Translations under genes and position numbers: made by a program
Assembly (NCBI GenBank): GCA_023404955.1
Contig: JAEXZY010000034.1
Location: forward strand, 78,701-142,700
DNA from: Actinomycetes bacterium
GTDB lineage: Bacteria; Actinomycetota; Actinomycetes; Mycobacteriales; Mycobacteriaceae
Length of the DNA stretch: 64,000 bases
Reading direction: 5' to 3'
Shown here: positions 24,896-33,816 of the stretch, in pieces
How the letters are laid out: each line of letters starts with the position of its first letter
How positions within the stretch are numbered: position 1 is the first letter of the stretch
Notes under the pieces: model-generated
What the model was told of the DNA's origin: nothing
The model's input: the letters and a program-made list of their open reading frames with translations, nothing else
Databases searched by the model: none

Positions 24896-26257
24896 CTAAG
24901 TCAACGCAGCGATGACTTCGTGGGCGGCCCGTTCGCCGGCGTCGACCGCCCCCTCCATGTAGGCGCTCCACTGCGTCGCGGTGTCGGTCGAGGCCCAGTG
25001 GATCACACCGATCGGCTCGGCGAGCGCCGGCCCGTACGTCGTCCACACGAGCGGCCCGCAATTGGCGTTGTAGCAGCCGCGCGTCCACTGCCGGCTGCCC
25101 CATTCGCCGTCGATGTAGAACTGCGGATTCGCCGCACGTGCTCCGTAATGGCGAACCAGCTCAGCGGTCAGCGCCGCGCGCCGATCCTCCTCGGACCACC
25201 GCAGATGTGTGCGCGCCTGCTCCCCTTCGAGGAACAGCAGGATCACCCCGCGGTCGTCGCCGGGGATGCAGGTGTCGTTGGACATCCGCGCGGGCCCGAT
25301 GTCGGAGATCAGCTGGCCGTTGCAGCCGTCGGCGCGCCAGAACGGCTCGTCGTAGACGAAGAACGCCTTCATCGCAGCGGAATTCGGCATCCGCTGGGTG
25401 AGCTGGTCGCGGTAACCCGACAGCGGCGGGTCATAGGAGATGCGGCCGGCCAGCATTGGAGAGATCGCCACGATCACCCGGCGTGCACGGGCGGTCCGCC
25501 CGCCGCGACAGTGCACCGTGACACTGTCGGCGGTGTGCTCGATCAACTGCACCGGGGCCTCGAGCACCAGGTGGCTCTCGACCAAGGCGGCCAACCGATT
25601 CGGGATCTCGGCCGTGCCACCGACGAACCGGGTCGTCTGTGCCCCGCCTTCGGATTCGGCGAACAGTTCGGCGGTGACCCCGCACGTCTGGATCGTGAAC
25701 AGCAGGTGCAGGAACGACACCTCGACCGTCGGCACCGCGAGTATCCCCACCGTGCAGATCTCGAGCAGCGTGCGCGCCACGGGGGATAGCCCCTGACCGT
25801 CGTACCACGCACCCGCCGTGATCGCGTCCCACTCGGCCGCGTGCGGCGCCGCCCACGGGGCCTCCGGCGGAACCTCCGCGGCGAGCTCGTCGAGAAGGCG
25901 CAACACCTTGTCCAGCTCGGCGAGCTCACTGCCGAATCGGCGATGGAACTCGTTCTCGCGCAGCACCCCCGAGCCGGCCAGCTCGTAGGTGGTCTCGCCC
26001 TCGTCGTACTGAGGGTAGGTCTGCACACCCAGTTCGGCGGCGAGTGCGAACATCCGATGATGCGTGTCACCGATCCACTGCGCGCCGAGCTCCACCGGCA
26101 GTCCGGGTGCCACCTCCTCGGTGAGGACCCGCCCACCCACGCGCTCGTCGGCTTCCAGGATCATCGGGGTCAGGCCGGCGGCGAGAACCGTGCGGGCCGC
26201 GATCAACCCGGAGATCCCCGCGCCGACGATGACCACGTCCGCCTCGAGTGCTGCCAT
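24896..26257 (-). CDS. Flavin monoamine oxidase family protein
   Basis: A 453-aa FAD-dependent amine oxidase. The N-terminus has the dinucleotide motif VVIVGAGISGLIAART and an ERVGGRV segment. The C-terminus has GVIHWASTDTATQWSAYMEGAVDAGERAA, the usual FAD-contact end. The cysteine used for covalent flavin in MAO would fall in RGCYNANCGPL. Substrates of this family include putrescine and aromatic amines; the specific one cannot be told. It is convergent with tgt. Confidence 0.85.
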   Translation of the reverse strand: MAALEADVVIVGAGISGLIAARTVLAAGLTPMILEADERVGGRVLTEEVAPGLPVELGAQWIGDTHHRMFALAAELGVQTYPQYDEGETTYELAGSGVLRENEFHRRFGSELAELDKVLRLLDELAAEVPPEAPWAAPHAAEWDAITAGAWYDGQGLSPVARTLLEICTVGILAVPTVEVSFLHLLFTIQTCGVTAELFAESEGGAQTTRFVGGTAEIPNRLAALVESHLVLEAPVQLIEHTADSVTVHCRGGRTARARRVIVAISPMLAGRISYDPPLSGYRDQLTQRMPNSAAMKAFFVYDEPFWRADGCNGQLISDIGPARMSNDTCIPGDDRGVILLFLEGEQARTHLRWSEEDRRAALTAELVRHYGARAANPQFYIDGEWGSRQWTRGCYNANCGPLVWTTYGPALAEPIGVIHWASTDTATQWSAYMEGAVDAGERAAHEVIAALT

Positions 26258-26279
26258 GCCGACAGCCTCTCACGGTGGT

Positions 26280-27035
26280 CTATAGCGGGTTGAGAATTCT
26301 CTGCAGGAACTGCCGGGTGCGGTCGTGCTGCGGATCACCGATCACCGCGGCGGGAGGCCCCTGCTCGAGGATCACCCCCGCGTCGGTGAACAGCACCTGA
26401 TCGGAAACCTGCTTGGCGAACTGGATCTCGTGCGTGACGATCACCAGGGTCCATCCCTCGACGGCGAGATCGCGGATCACCGCGAGCACCTCGCCGACCA
26501 GTTCGGGGTCCAACGCCGAGGTGGGTTCGTCGAACAACACCACCTTCGGTTTCAGCGCGAGGGCGCGGGCGATCCCGACCCGCTGCTGCTGCCCGCCGGA
26601 CAGCTGGAACGGATACTGGTCGCGCTTGTCGGCCAGCCCGACCTGCTCGAGCAGCGTCACCGCCTCGGCGCGGGCCTCCTCGCGAGGGCGCTTCTGCGCG
26701 ACGACCGGCCCCTCGGTGACGTTCTCCAGCACCGTCTTGTGCGGAAACAGGTTGTGCGACTGGAACACGAAGCCGCTCTGGGCCCGGTACTCCCGGAGCC
26801 GGTTCTTTGCCACCGGTGCACTGAAGTCGACTTCGACGTCGCCGACCCGGATCACGCCGGCGTCGGGGGCGTCGAGGGCGTTGAGGGTGCGCAGCAGCGT
26901 GGTCTTGCCCGAGCCGGAGGGGCCGATGATGGTCGTCGCCGAGCCGCGCGGCACGGTGAACGACACATCCTTGAGTACGTCCAGCGGGCCGAAGGACTTA
27001 CGCACGCCGGTGGCGACGATCCGGTCTTCACTCAT
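26280..27035 (-). CDS. Polar amino acid ABC transporter ATP-binding protein
   Basis: A 251-aa ATPase with Walker A GPSGSGKTT, Q-loop VFQSHNLFPH, signature LSGGQQQR, Walker B VVLFDEPTSALDP and switch VTHE. The LFPHKTVLENVTEGP segment is typical of the GlnQ/HisP amino-acid class. The ATG at 27035 overlaps the stop of the upstream fused permease gene by 4 bp, so they form one importer. Confidence 0.93.
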   Translation of the reverse strand: MSEDRIVATGVRKSFGPLDVLKDVSFTVPRGSATTIIGPSGSGKTTLLRTLNALDAPDAGVIRVGDVEVDFSAPVAKNRLREYRAQSGFVFQSHNLFPHKTVLENVTEGPVVAQKRPREEARAEAVTLLEQVGLADKRDQYPFQLSGGQQQRVGIARALALKPKVVLFDEPTSALDPELVGEVLAVIRDLAVEGWTLVIVTHEIQFAKQVSDQVLFTDAGVILEQGPPAAVIGDPQHDRTRQFLQRILNPL

Positions 27036-28516
27036 CTGGCCACGTACCTCTCCAGTCGATGCTCGATTCTCGCCTGACCGAAGGACAGCACCAGACAGAT
27101 CACCCAGTAGTAGACGGCAGCGGTGCCGTAGAGCGCGAAGAACTCGAACGTCGGCGCTGCGATGATCTGCGCCTGCCGCAGCAGTTCGGTGACCAGGATG
27201 GTCGACGCCAGCGAGGTGTCTTTCACCAGCGAGATCAGCGTGTTCGACAGCGGCGGCACCGCGACGCGGGTGGCTTGGGGCAGGATGATCCGGCGCAACG
27301 TGCCGGTGTAGTCCAGGCCGATGGTCTGCGCCGCCTCCCACTGCCCCTTGGGGATGCTCTGGATCGCCGACCGGATGATCTCGGCGGCGTATCCGCCGAC
27401 GTTGAGCGAGAACGCGATCACCGCTGCGGGGAACGGATCGATCTTGATGCCGAATTGGGGCAGGGCGAAGAACACGATGAACAACTGGACCAGCAGCGGG
27501 GTCCCGCGGATCACCGAGATGTAGAACCGGGCCACGTTGCTGGCCACGACGTTGGACGACAGCCGCGCCAGCGCCACCGCGAGGGCGATCACCAATCCGA
27601 GAGCGAAGCTGATGATGGTCAGCGGGATCGTCATCGTCAGCGCCGCCTTGGCCAGCGGCCAGAGGTTCTCCCGGACGAGCTGCCAGCTGGACCGGGCAGC
27701 AGGTGCGTTCTCGGCCGCCGCCGGCGCTCCGGAGGCGTTGGCGTTGAGGTACTTCTGCGAGATCTGAGCCAGTGTGCCGTCGGCGCGCAGCTGATCCAGC
27801 GCGGTGTTCAGTTCGGGCAGCAGCCCGCTGTCCTTGCGCGCGGCGAAGCCCTGTTCGCTCTTCTCACCCACGGTGCCGGCGATCTTCACCGACGCGTCCT
27901 TGGTCTCGGCCAGGTAGGCGTACACCGCGATGCTGTCGTTGATGACGACGTCGACGCGACCCTGGCTGAGCAGCGTGATGGCCTGGGTGAAGCCTTCGAC
28001 CGATTCGACACGCGCGCCGGCCTTGCGGGCGACCTCCGACCAGTTGCTGGTGGCGTTCTCGGCCGCGACCCTGCCCTTCAGATCCGCCGTCGACGTGATC
28101 GAGGTGTCGTCCGCACGGGTGACGATCACGCCTTCACCAACCGAATACGGTTGGGAGAGGTCATATTTCGCTTTCCGCTCATCATTGATCGTGACCTCGT
28201 TGGCGACCACGTCGAACCGGTTGGCCTCCAGCGCGGCGAACATCGAATCCCATGGCGTCTCGACGAACTCGACGCGTACGCCCAGCTTCTCGCCGACAGC
28301 ACGCGCCACGTCGACGTCGTATCCGACCAGTTCCCCTGTCGCGGCGTCGTGGTACGAGAACGGGGCGTACACCCCTTCCGTACCCACCCGCAGCACGCCG
28401 GACGACGCGATCGGGCTGTCGCCGCCGCCCGAGGAGCCGGCGCACCCGGCGAGGATCAGCGCCGCAAGGAGCAGAACCGCGAGCAGTGCGCGGCGTGGTC
28501 GGTGCATCGGGCGCAC
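27032..28516 (-). CDS. Fused amino-acid-binding lipoprotein and ABC permease
   Basis: A 494-aa fusion. The N-terminal lipobox LAGC (Cys25) and residues 35-265 form a periplasmic binding domain (LRVGTEGVYAPFSYHDAATG, DVVANEVTI) resembling cystine/cysteine binders. Residues 290-490 form a His/Glu-type permease with about five membrane spans and the EAA-like loop AAQTIGLDYTGTLRRIILPQA. The fusion tethers the receptor to its own permease. It is cotranscribed with the ATPase gene. Substrate is most likely a polar amino acid. Confidence 0.9.
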   Translation of the reverse strand: MRPMHRPRRALLAVLLLAALILAGCAGSSGGGDSPIASSGVLRVGTEGVYAPFSYHDAATGELVGYDVDVARAVGEKLGVRVEFVETPWDSMFAALEANRFDVVANEVTINDERKAKYDLSQPYSVGEGVIVTRADDTSITSTADLKGRVAAENATSNWSEVARKAGARVESVEGFTQAITLLSQGRVDVVINDSIAVYAYLAETKDASVKIAGTVGEKSEQGFAARKDSGLLPELNTALDQLRADGTLAQISQKYLNANASGAPAAAENAPAARSSWQLVRENLWPLAKAALTMTIPLTIISFALGLVIALAVALARLSSNVVASNVARFYISVIRGTPLLVQLFIVFFALPQFGIKIDPFPAAVIAFSLNVGGYAAEIIRSAIQSIPKGQWEAAQTIGLDYTGTLRRIILPQATRVAVPPLSNTLISLVKDTSLASTILVTELLRQAQIIAAPTFEFFALYGTAAVYYWVICLVLSFGQARIEHRLERYVAR

Positions 28517-28552
28517 GCTAGCAACACCGGGCGTCGTGCGAAAGAGTTCGGC

Positions 28553-29434
28553 TCACCCGGGCAGATATACCCACGGCGCGCGGGGGAGACGCGCCGGATC
28601 GAACTCGTCGAGCATGCCGTCCACGGTGCGTGCCGTGTACCCCAGGGAGTCCGCGATCAGGCGCAGCGCCTGCTCGACGCCGATCTCGGCGAGGGTGACC
28701 GCGCCGTCGCGCTTGGCCAGCCGGGCGCCGTCGGCGTTGAGGACCAGCGGGACATGGGCGTACACCGGTTCGGGGTGGCCGAGCAGCCGGGCGAGATACG
28801 CCTGCCGTGGTGACGAGGACAGCAGGTCGTCCCCGCGCACCACCTGGTCGATCCCGGCCTCGGCGTCGTCGACGACGACCGCGAGGTTGTAGGCGGGCAC
28901 CCCGTCGCCGCGGCGCACGACGAAGTCGTCGACCAGGCCCGTGTAGTCACCGTGCAGCACGTCGTGCACCGTCGCCGTCGTCGTATCGGTGCGCAGCCGC
29001 AGCGCCGGTGGCCGCCCGGTGTCGGTGGCCCGCTGGGCCCGCTCAGCGGCGGTGAGATCGCGGCACGTGCCCGGGTACGCCCCCTCGGGCGCGTGCGGCG
29101 CGCGCGGTGCCTGCGCGATGTCCCGTCGGCTGCAGAAACACTCGTAGAGCAAGCCGCGCCGGTCCAGGTCCTCGACGACCGCGTCGTAGCGCTGTGGATG
29201 CGCGCTCTGGCGGGTGGCCGGCCCGTCCCAGGCCACGCCGATCCCGGCCAGGTCCGCGAGTTGGCGCTCGGCGATGTCGGTGTGCGTGCGGTCGTCGAGG
29301 TCCTCGACGCGCATCAGGAACCGGCGGTCGGTGAAGCGGGCGAACAGCCACGCCAGCACCGCGGTGCGCAGGTTGCCCAGGTGCAGGTCGGCCGACGGGC
29401 TCGGGGCGAATCTGCCGGCGCCGGGACGGGTCAC
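28553..29434 (-). CDS. gluQ: Glutamyl-queuosine tRNA(Asp) synthetase
   Basis: A 293-aa truncated GluRS paralogue that attaches glutamate to queuosine-34 of tRNA-Asp. It has RFAPSPSADLHLGNLRTA (HIGH variant HLGN), RVEDLDDRT, the zinc-site cysteines in YECFCSRRD and YPGTC, and RLAKRDGA in place of KMSKS. It lacks the GluRS anticodon-binding half, as the family does. With tgt nearby, it implies that tRNA-Asp carries Q in this organism. Confidence 0.9.
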   Translation of the reverse strand: MTRPGAGRFAPSPSADLHLGNLRTAVLAWLFARFTDRRFLMRVEDLDDRTHTDIAERQLADLAGIGVAWDGPATRQSAHPQRYDAVVEDLDRRGLLYECFCSRRDIAQAPRAPHAPEGAYPGTCRDLTAAERAQRATDTGRPPALRLRTDTTTATVHDVLHGDYTGLVDDFVVRRGDGVPAYNLAVVVDDAEAGIDQVVRGDDLLSSSPRQAYLARLLGHPEPVYAHVPLVLNADGARLAKRDGAVTLAEIGVEQALRLIADSLGYTARTVDGMLDEFDPARLPRAPWVYLPG

Positions 29435-29457
29435 CGTGTCACTGTGTCAGACCGGCG

Positions 29458-30234
29458 TCAGACGGCGCGCCGGTCCTGGCTCTGCAGGGCGACCGACGCC
29501 GCGGCCACCGCGGGCGCCACCCCGACACCGCGGCCCTGCGCGGTGACCGCGAGCCGGGTGCGATCGCCGCGGAACAGGTCCCGCGAGAACTCGCACGGCG
29601 TGTCGTGCTGGTCGTAGGTGATCCGGGTGATGAGCAGTAGCGCCGATTTGGGCTTGATTCCCAGCAGGTTGGCTTCCTCGCCGGTGGCGTTCACCGCTTC
29701 GATGCGCTCGTCGGCGCGGGCGGTGACCAGACCGTACCGGCTCTCCAGGATCTCGTAGAGGGAGCCGCCCAGCTGCTGTTCCAGCAGGCCGGGAAACGCG
29801 TCGGCGGGAAACTGCGCCAATTCCAGCGAGATCGGCGATCCGTCGGCCAGGCGGACGCGCTGGATCTCGATGACGAAGTCGTCGGAGGACAGGCCCAGCG
29901 CGTTCTGCGATGTGGCGTCGGCAGGGCAGATCTTTGTCGACAGCACCCGGGTGCCCGCGACGTAACCCTGGCTGGCGAGGAACGCGGGCACGCCGACCAC
30001 ATCGCCGAGGCTGCGCTGCACCTGGGCGTGGCTGATGAAGATCCCCCCGGCCCGTCCGATCACCCGGTCGACGAGGCCGGCCTCCTCCAGCGCGGCGAGG
30101 ACCTGGCGCAGGCTGGAGCGGCTGGTGCGGTATCGGTCGGCGAGCTCACGCTCGCTGCCGAGCTTTGTGCCCGGCACGCCGGCGTTGATGTCGGCCACGA
30201 TGCGGCGCCGCAAGTCCTCGCTGTGCGTGGCCAC
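29458..30234 (-). CDS. GntR-family regulator (UTRA sensor domain)
   Basis: A 258-aa regulator. The N-terminal GntR winged helix (PGTKLGSERELADRYRTSRS, then LRQVLAALEEAGLV) precedes a UTRA ligand domain (GSPISLELAQFPADAFPGLL). It is the last gene of the leftward microcompartment operon. A 17-bp palindrome lies just upstream of its start (30254-30270), and related sites lie in the divergent operon promoter near 37.3 kb, so it is the likely local regulator. The effector could be an amino alcohol or diol. Confidence 0.85.
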   Translation of the reverse strand: MATHSEDLRRRIVADINAGVPGTKLGSERELADRYRTSRSSLRQVLAALEEAGLVDRVIGRAGGIFISHAQVQRSLGDVVGVPAFLASQGYVAGTRVLSTKICPADATSQNALGLSSDDFVIEIQRVRLADGSPISLELAQFPADAFPGLLEQQLGGSLYEILESRYGLVTARADERIEAVNATGEEANLLGIKPKSALLLITRITYDQHDTPCEFSRDLFRGDRTRLAVTAQGRGVGVAPAVAAASVALQSQDRRAV

Positions 30235-30253
30235 CGTGCCCCCTCACGCCTGA

Positions 30254-30270
30254 ATTTGGTCTGACCAAAT
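30254..30270. promoter_or_regulatory. GntR-type palindromic operator upstream of gntR
   Basis: ATTTGGTCTGACCAAAT is a perfect 7-3-7 palindrome with the GGT-N3-ACC core of FadR/GntR-type sites. It starts about 20 bp upstream of the gntR start, suggesting autoregulation. Confidence 0.7.
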
Positions 30271-30285
30271 CAGGATACGTGCTCG

Positions 30286-31065
30286 CTACAGGTCGGCGAG
30301 CGCCTCTGCGGATTCCGGCAGGATCTGGCCGCCGTCGACGACCAGCGTCTGGCCGGTGATGTAGGCCGCCTCGTCGGTGGCGAAGAACAGTGCGGCGTTG
30401 CCGATGTCGGCCACCGTGCCGAGAGTGCCGGTGGGGATGGCGGCCTTCATCTGATCCATGTACTGCTCACCCATCTCGATGAGCCCCTCGGTCAAGATGT
30501 TTCCCGGGAGGACCGCGTTGACGGTGATCCGCTTGCGCGCCAACTCGATGGCGGCCGTGCGCAGGAAGCCGAGCTGCGCGGCCTTGCTCGCTCCGTAATG
30601 CGACCAGCCGGGAAAGCCCGTGATCGGTCCGGTGATCGACGAGGTGAGGACGATGCGGCCGTGGCCGCTGGCGGTCAGTGGCTCCAGTGCGGCCTGCACG
30701 ATGTAGAAGGTGCCCTTGACGTTGGTATCGAGCACCTGGTCGAGGTCGTCGGGGGTCATCTCGCTCAGCGACGCGGACGGGAATATCCCCGCGTTGGCGC
30801 AGACGATGTCGAGCCCACCGTGGCGTTCGACCGCGGCCGCCACCGCCGCGCGGCAGTCGTCGGGACGGGTCACATCGGCGGTCAGGCCGCTCACCGTGCC
30901 CGGCAGATCGGCGAAATCGGCTGTCGTGCGGTCGATGTCGGCCTGGGTGCGGGCGGTGAGGACGACGTTGACGCCGGCGCGGGCGAAGACCTCGACGATG
31001 CCGCGGCCGATGCCCTTGCTGCCACCGGTCACGATGGCCGTACGGCCCTGCAGAGAGGTGAACAT
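30286..31065 (-). CDS. SDR dehydrogenase of the microcompartment locus (probable amino alcohol dehydrogenase)
   Basis: A 259-aa short-chain dehydrogenase: TGGSKGIGRG cofactor motif (14-23), NAG, SSITG with catalytic Ser, and YGASK (Tyr and Lys). The C-terminus ends VVDGGQILPESAEALADL. In the M. smegmatis RMM locus the equivalent SDR has been described as an S-(+)-1-amino-2-propanol dehydrogenase. Position between kinase and gntR genes agrees with that. Substrate here is inferred from context. Confidence 0.82.
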   Translation of the reverse strand: MFTSLQGRTAIVTGGSKGIGRGIVEVFARAGVNVVLTARTQADIDRTTADFADLPGTVSGLTADVTRPDDCRAAVAAAVERHGGLDIVCANAGIFPSASLSEMTPDDLDQVLDTNVKGTFYIVQAALEPLTASGHGRIVLTSSITGPITGFPGWSHYGASKAAQLGFLRTAAIELARKRITVNAVLPGNILTEGLIEMGEQYMDQMKAAIPTGTLGTVADIGNAALFFATDEAAYITGQTLVVDGGQILPESAEALADL

Positions 31066-31082
31066 GGAGAACCTTTCGAATG

Positions 31083-32075
31083 TCAGGTCAGCGAGTGACC
31101 GTCGGAGGACAGGTACTTCTCGGCGAGCGTGCAGCTACCGGCGGCGTAGGTGACGGAGATGGCCTGGGACTCCCGGGAGTGGCTGTGCGTCCCCATCCAG
31201 GCCAGCAGGAGCAGCCGACGCAACAGCACGAAGGACGCCAGCATGTCCTCGTCGGCGGCGGTCATCTCACGGCGGGTGCGGTAACCGGTGACCCAGGCGT
31301 CCTGCCAGTCGGGCACGGAGGGATGGTCTTCGAAGAACGACACCGCGGTGCCGAAATCGTAGAAGTACCAGCCGAATCCGCAGTCGTCGAAATCGATGAC
31401 CGTGATGGTGTCACCGTCGACGAGCAGGTTGGCCAGCCGCAGGTCGGCGTGCACCAGACCGAACGTGTCACTACCGCTGCCGTATTCGCCGAGCCGGCGG
31501 CACAGTAGGTCCTCGGCCCGGCGCAGGATCCCCGCCTCGTGTTCGCCGACCCCGATCGCGTCGCGCCAGCGACCCCACCGCGGCGAGCCGCCCAGGCTGC
31601 AGTCCCAGTCCCAGGCGAACCGGCTGAACGCTGCGGGGCGCTGCCAACTGCGGGCGTGGTCGTGCAATGCGGCGGTGATACACCCCAGTGTGTGGAAATC
31701 GGTGGTGGTCAGGGCGTTCTCGTCGGGTTCGGCACCGGGCACCATCTCGAACTGCACGACGTGGCGCTGCGTACCGTCGTGCTCGACGGTCACGACGCGG
31801 CGTCCGTCCCGGGCGGGGACGACCGTCGGCACCGTGACATCGCTGTCGCGGCGCAGGGCGTCGAGCCACATCAGCTCGGACTCGATCTGATCGGCGCGGT
31901 GGTAGTTCTTCCGGTGCACCCGCAGGATCGACCGATGCCCGCACCCGGGCTCCTCGACAGCGAAGGTGGCGTTCTCCGAGAGGTTCAGCAGCCGCAGCGC
32001 GGAGCCTGGCGGCAGATCGAAATCTTTCAGTGCCTTCTGCGCGACGACCTCATCATCGCCGAGGTCATCGCTCAA
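31083..32075 (-). CDS. Aminoglycoside phosphotransferase-fold kinase (probable amino alcohol kinase)
   Basis: A 330-aa APH/choline-kinase-fold enzyme with catalytic loop VHADLRLANLL and metal site VIDFDDCGFGW. In RMM loci this kinase is thought to phosphorylate 1-amino-2-propanol before a PLP-dependent phospholyase releases propionaldehyde. The ATG at 32075 overlaps the stop of the upstream shell gene by 4 bp, so it belongs to the same transcript. Confidence 0.8.
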   Translation of the reverse strand: MSDDLGDDEVVAQKALKDFDLPPGSALRLLNLSENATFAVEEPGCGHRSILRVHRKNYHRADQIESELMWLDALRRDSDVTVPTVVPARDGRRVVTVEHDGTQRHVVQFEMVPGAEPDENALTTTDFHTLGCITAALHDHARSWQRPAAFSRFAWDWDCSLGGSPRWGRWRDAIGVGEHEAGILRRAEDLLCRRLGEYGSGSDTFGLVHADLRLANLLVDGDTITVIDFDDCGFGWYFYDFGTAVSFFEDHPSVPDWQDAWVTGYRTRREMTAADEDMLASFVLLRRLLLLAWMGTHSHSRESQAISVTYAAGSCTLAEKYLSSDGHSLT

Positions 32076-32725
32076 TGGTCCCGCCCCTCGATCCCCTGCA
32101 GCACCGTGGTGATCGCCTCCCGGGCGGTGACCACATCGTCGGTGCTGCCGCTGATGTAGAGGCGGCCCGCCGCACCGATCATCTGCACGTCCACCAGCGT
32201 CAGGCCGGGCGCGGCGCGCTCGGCCTCGTTGGCGGCGACGGCGGCGAACAGCGCCGGTGTCATCTCGTAGACGAGCAGCGACTGCCCCGGCAGCACCATC
32301 GAGGCCTGACGGTTGCGGTTGAGGATCACCGCGTGCTGGTCGGTGATATCGGCGATCACGTCGTGGTAGAGCACGCGCGGCCGCAGCTGATCCGACGCCG
32401 AGCTCTTGGTTCCGTTCAGGATCGCCTCGCCGGCGCGGCGCACGTCGGCCAGATCGCTCGAGTGGATCTCCAGCACACCGAACTGGCGCTCCACGTAGAG
32501 GATTCCGGGTTGGATTCCGGGAACCTCGCGCAGTGCGAGATCGATGACTCGCTCGATCGCCAGGGCCGGTGACACCTCGACGATGAGCGCGTGCTCACCG
32601 GCGTACGGCGGGTAACCCCGGGCACGGGTCGGTGTCCCGAGATAGGCGGCGAACTGCTGCTGCAGATCTTCGACAAGCAGATAGACGCGGATGTCGGTCC
32701 GTGTCGGTGCGTCGGTGGCGGCCAT
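32072..32725 (-). CDS. Microcompartment shell protein, tandem BMC domains (BMC-T)
   Basis: A 217-aa protein with two BMC-fold repeats (about 15-105 and 115-210), which would form pseudohexameric trimers in the shell. Diagnostic stretches: GILYVERQFGVLEIHSSD in the first, SMVLPGQSLLVYEMTP and LVDVQMIGAAGRLYISGS in the second. It is clearly paralogous to the product of 33813-34430. In order it corresponds to the first of two BMC-T genes in the M. smegmatis RMM locus. Confidence 0.88.
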   Translation of the reverse strand: MAATDAPTRTDIRVYLLVEDLQQQFAAYLGTPTRARGYPPYAGEHALIVEVSPALAIERVIDLALREVPGIQPGILYVERQFGVLEIHSSDLADVRRAGEAILNGTKSSASDQLRPRVLYHDVIADITDQHAVILNRNRQASMVLPGQSLLVYEMTPALFAAVAANEAERAAPGLTLVDVQMIGAAGRLYISGSTDDVVTAREAITTVLQGIEGRDH

Positions 32726-32734
32726 CGGGTGAGG

Positions 32735-33016
32735 TTACTGCGCGGCGACGGAGAAGTGCGCGCCGAGCTCGTTGTGCGGGCGCGGGATCACGTGCACGCT
32801 GATGAGCTCGCCCACCTGAGAGGCGGCCTCGGCGCCGGCTTCGGTCGCGGCCTTGACCGCGCCCACCTCGCCGGTGACGATCACGGCGACCAAGCCGTCG
32901 CCGACCTGCTGACGGTCGGTGATGGTGACATTGGCAGCCTTGACCATCGCGTCCGCTGCGGCGAGCGCCGCGACGAAGCCCTTGGTCTCGATCATGCCGA
33001 TCGCGTTGCTGGCCAT
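32735..33016 (-). CDS. Microcompartment hexameric shell protein (BMC-H)
   Basis: A 93-aa canonical BMC-H protein: AIGMIETKGFVAALAAADAM, then VTGEVGAVKAATEAG and VHVIPRPH, the conserved edge segment. Six copies form the flat hexagonal tile that builds most of the shell facet. The single copy in the locus fits the RMM type. Confidence 0.95.
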   Translation of the reverse strand: MASNAIGMIETKGFVAALAAADAMVKAANVTITDRQQVGDGLVAVIVTGEVGAVKAATEAGAEAASQVGELISVHVIPRPHNELGAHFSVAAQ

Positions 33017-33079
33017 GGTTTCTCCTTGTTTCTCTGGGTGTGTCGGTTGATTGAGGTTTGCCGGCGGGGTGCCGGGTGG

Positions 33080-33328
33080 CTATCCGCTGTTGGTGTCGAT
33101 GGAGCCGATGATCAGTGCGTCGACCGGCGGCGGGGTGCCGGTGAACCAGCTGGCCGCGACGGAGCCCTGGGTGATCAGGACGTGTTCGCCGACGCCGCTG
33201 CCCAGCACGTCGAAGGCGATCAGCCGCGAGCCGGAACCGTCGACCTCGACTTCGAGGAAGGCGCCGGCGGGCAGTCCGTCGATGCGTCGGGTCGACCAGA
33301 CCTGACCGGTGACCGTGCCACTGATCAT
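33080..33328 (-). CDS. Microcompartment vertex protein (BMC-P, EutN/CcmL family)
   Basis: An 82-aa pentamer-forming protein that caps the shell vertices. It has the family pattern MISGTVTGQVWSTRR, FDVLGSGVGEHVLITQGSVA and the closing VDALIIGSID. Its start lies 4 bp within the end of the upstream linker-type gene. One vertex gene is expected per shell type. Confidence 0.94.
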   Translation of the reverse strand: MISGTVTGQVWSTRRIDGLPAGAFLEVEVDGSGSRLIAFDVLGSGVGEHVLITQGSVAASWFTGTPPPVDALIIGSIDTNSG

Positions 33329-33816
33329 GTTCGCTCCTTGTGGATCGTCACGCCCAGCGCACGGGCGCGTTCGCGGGCCAGCGGGGTGAGTACGGCGCGG
33401 GGGCCGAGCACCAGGGATGAGCCGGAGGCGGCGATGTCGGCGATCTGCCGCTCGGTGACCGCACCGCGATCGACCCGTCGGCTGCTGCCGGCTCCGCCGC
33501 GTTCGGTGCCGGTCAGTCGGAAGGACAGCCGACCGTGCCGGAGATCGGCGCGGGTCTTGGGATTCTCGAAGAGGCGCAACAAGTTCCGGACAAACGCGTC
33601 GAGATCGCGGTCGGTGGCGATGCGGACGGCGTCCACGCGCGACCGCTCGTCGGCGGCCAGCGGCCCGGTCGCGACGGGACCGGTCGGAGCAGGCGGCGGT
33701 GCCTTCTTCGCGGGCTCCGCGACCGGGCGGGGTGCCGGAGCAGGCGTGAGATCACCGATGGCCTCCCGGATCACCTCGCGTACGAGCTGGCGCAGCGCGT
33801 CGCGATCGATGCTCAC
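33325..33816 (-). CDS. Microcompartment-associated protein with N-terminal encapsulation-type helix
   Basis: A 163-aa protein. Residues 5-20 (RDALRQLVREVIREAI) form an amphipathic helix like known encapsulation peptides. A Pro/Ala linker to about 55 leads to a C-terminal domain ending VLTPLARERARALGVTIHKE, a motif also seen at the end of other BMC-associated proteins. It probably links enzymes to the shell or aids assembly. Located between the vertex gene and the second BMC-T gene, as in the M. smegmatis locus. Confidence 0.65.
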   Translation of the reverse strand: MSIDRDALRQLVREVIREAIGDLTPAPAPRPVAEPAKKAPPPAPTGPVATGPLAADERSRVDAVRIATDRDLDAFVRNLLRLFENPKTRADLRHGRLSFRLTGTERGGAGSSRRVDRGAVTERQIADIAASGSSLVLGPRAVLTPLARERARALGVTIHKERT

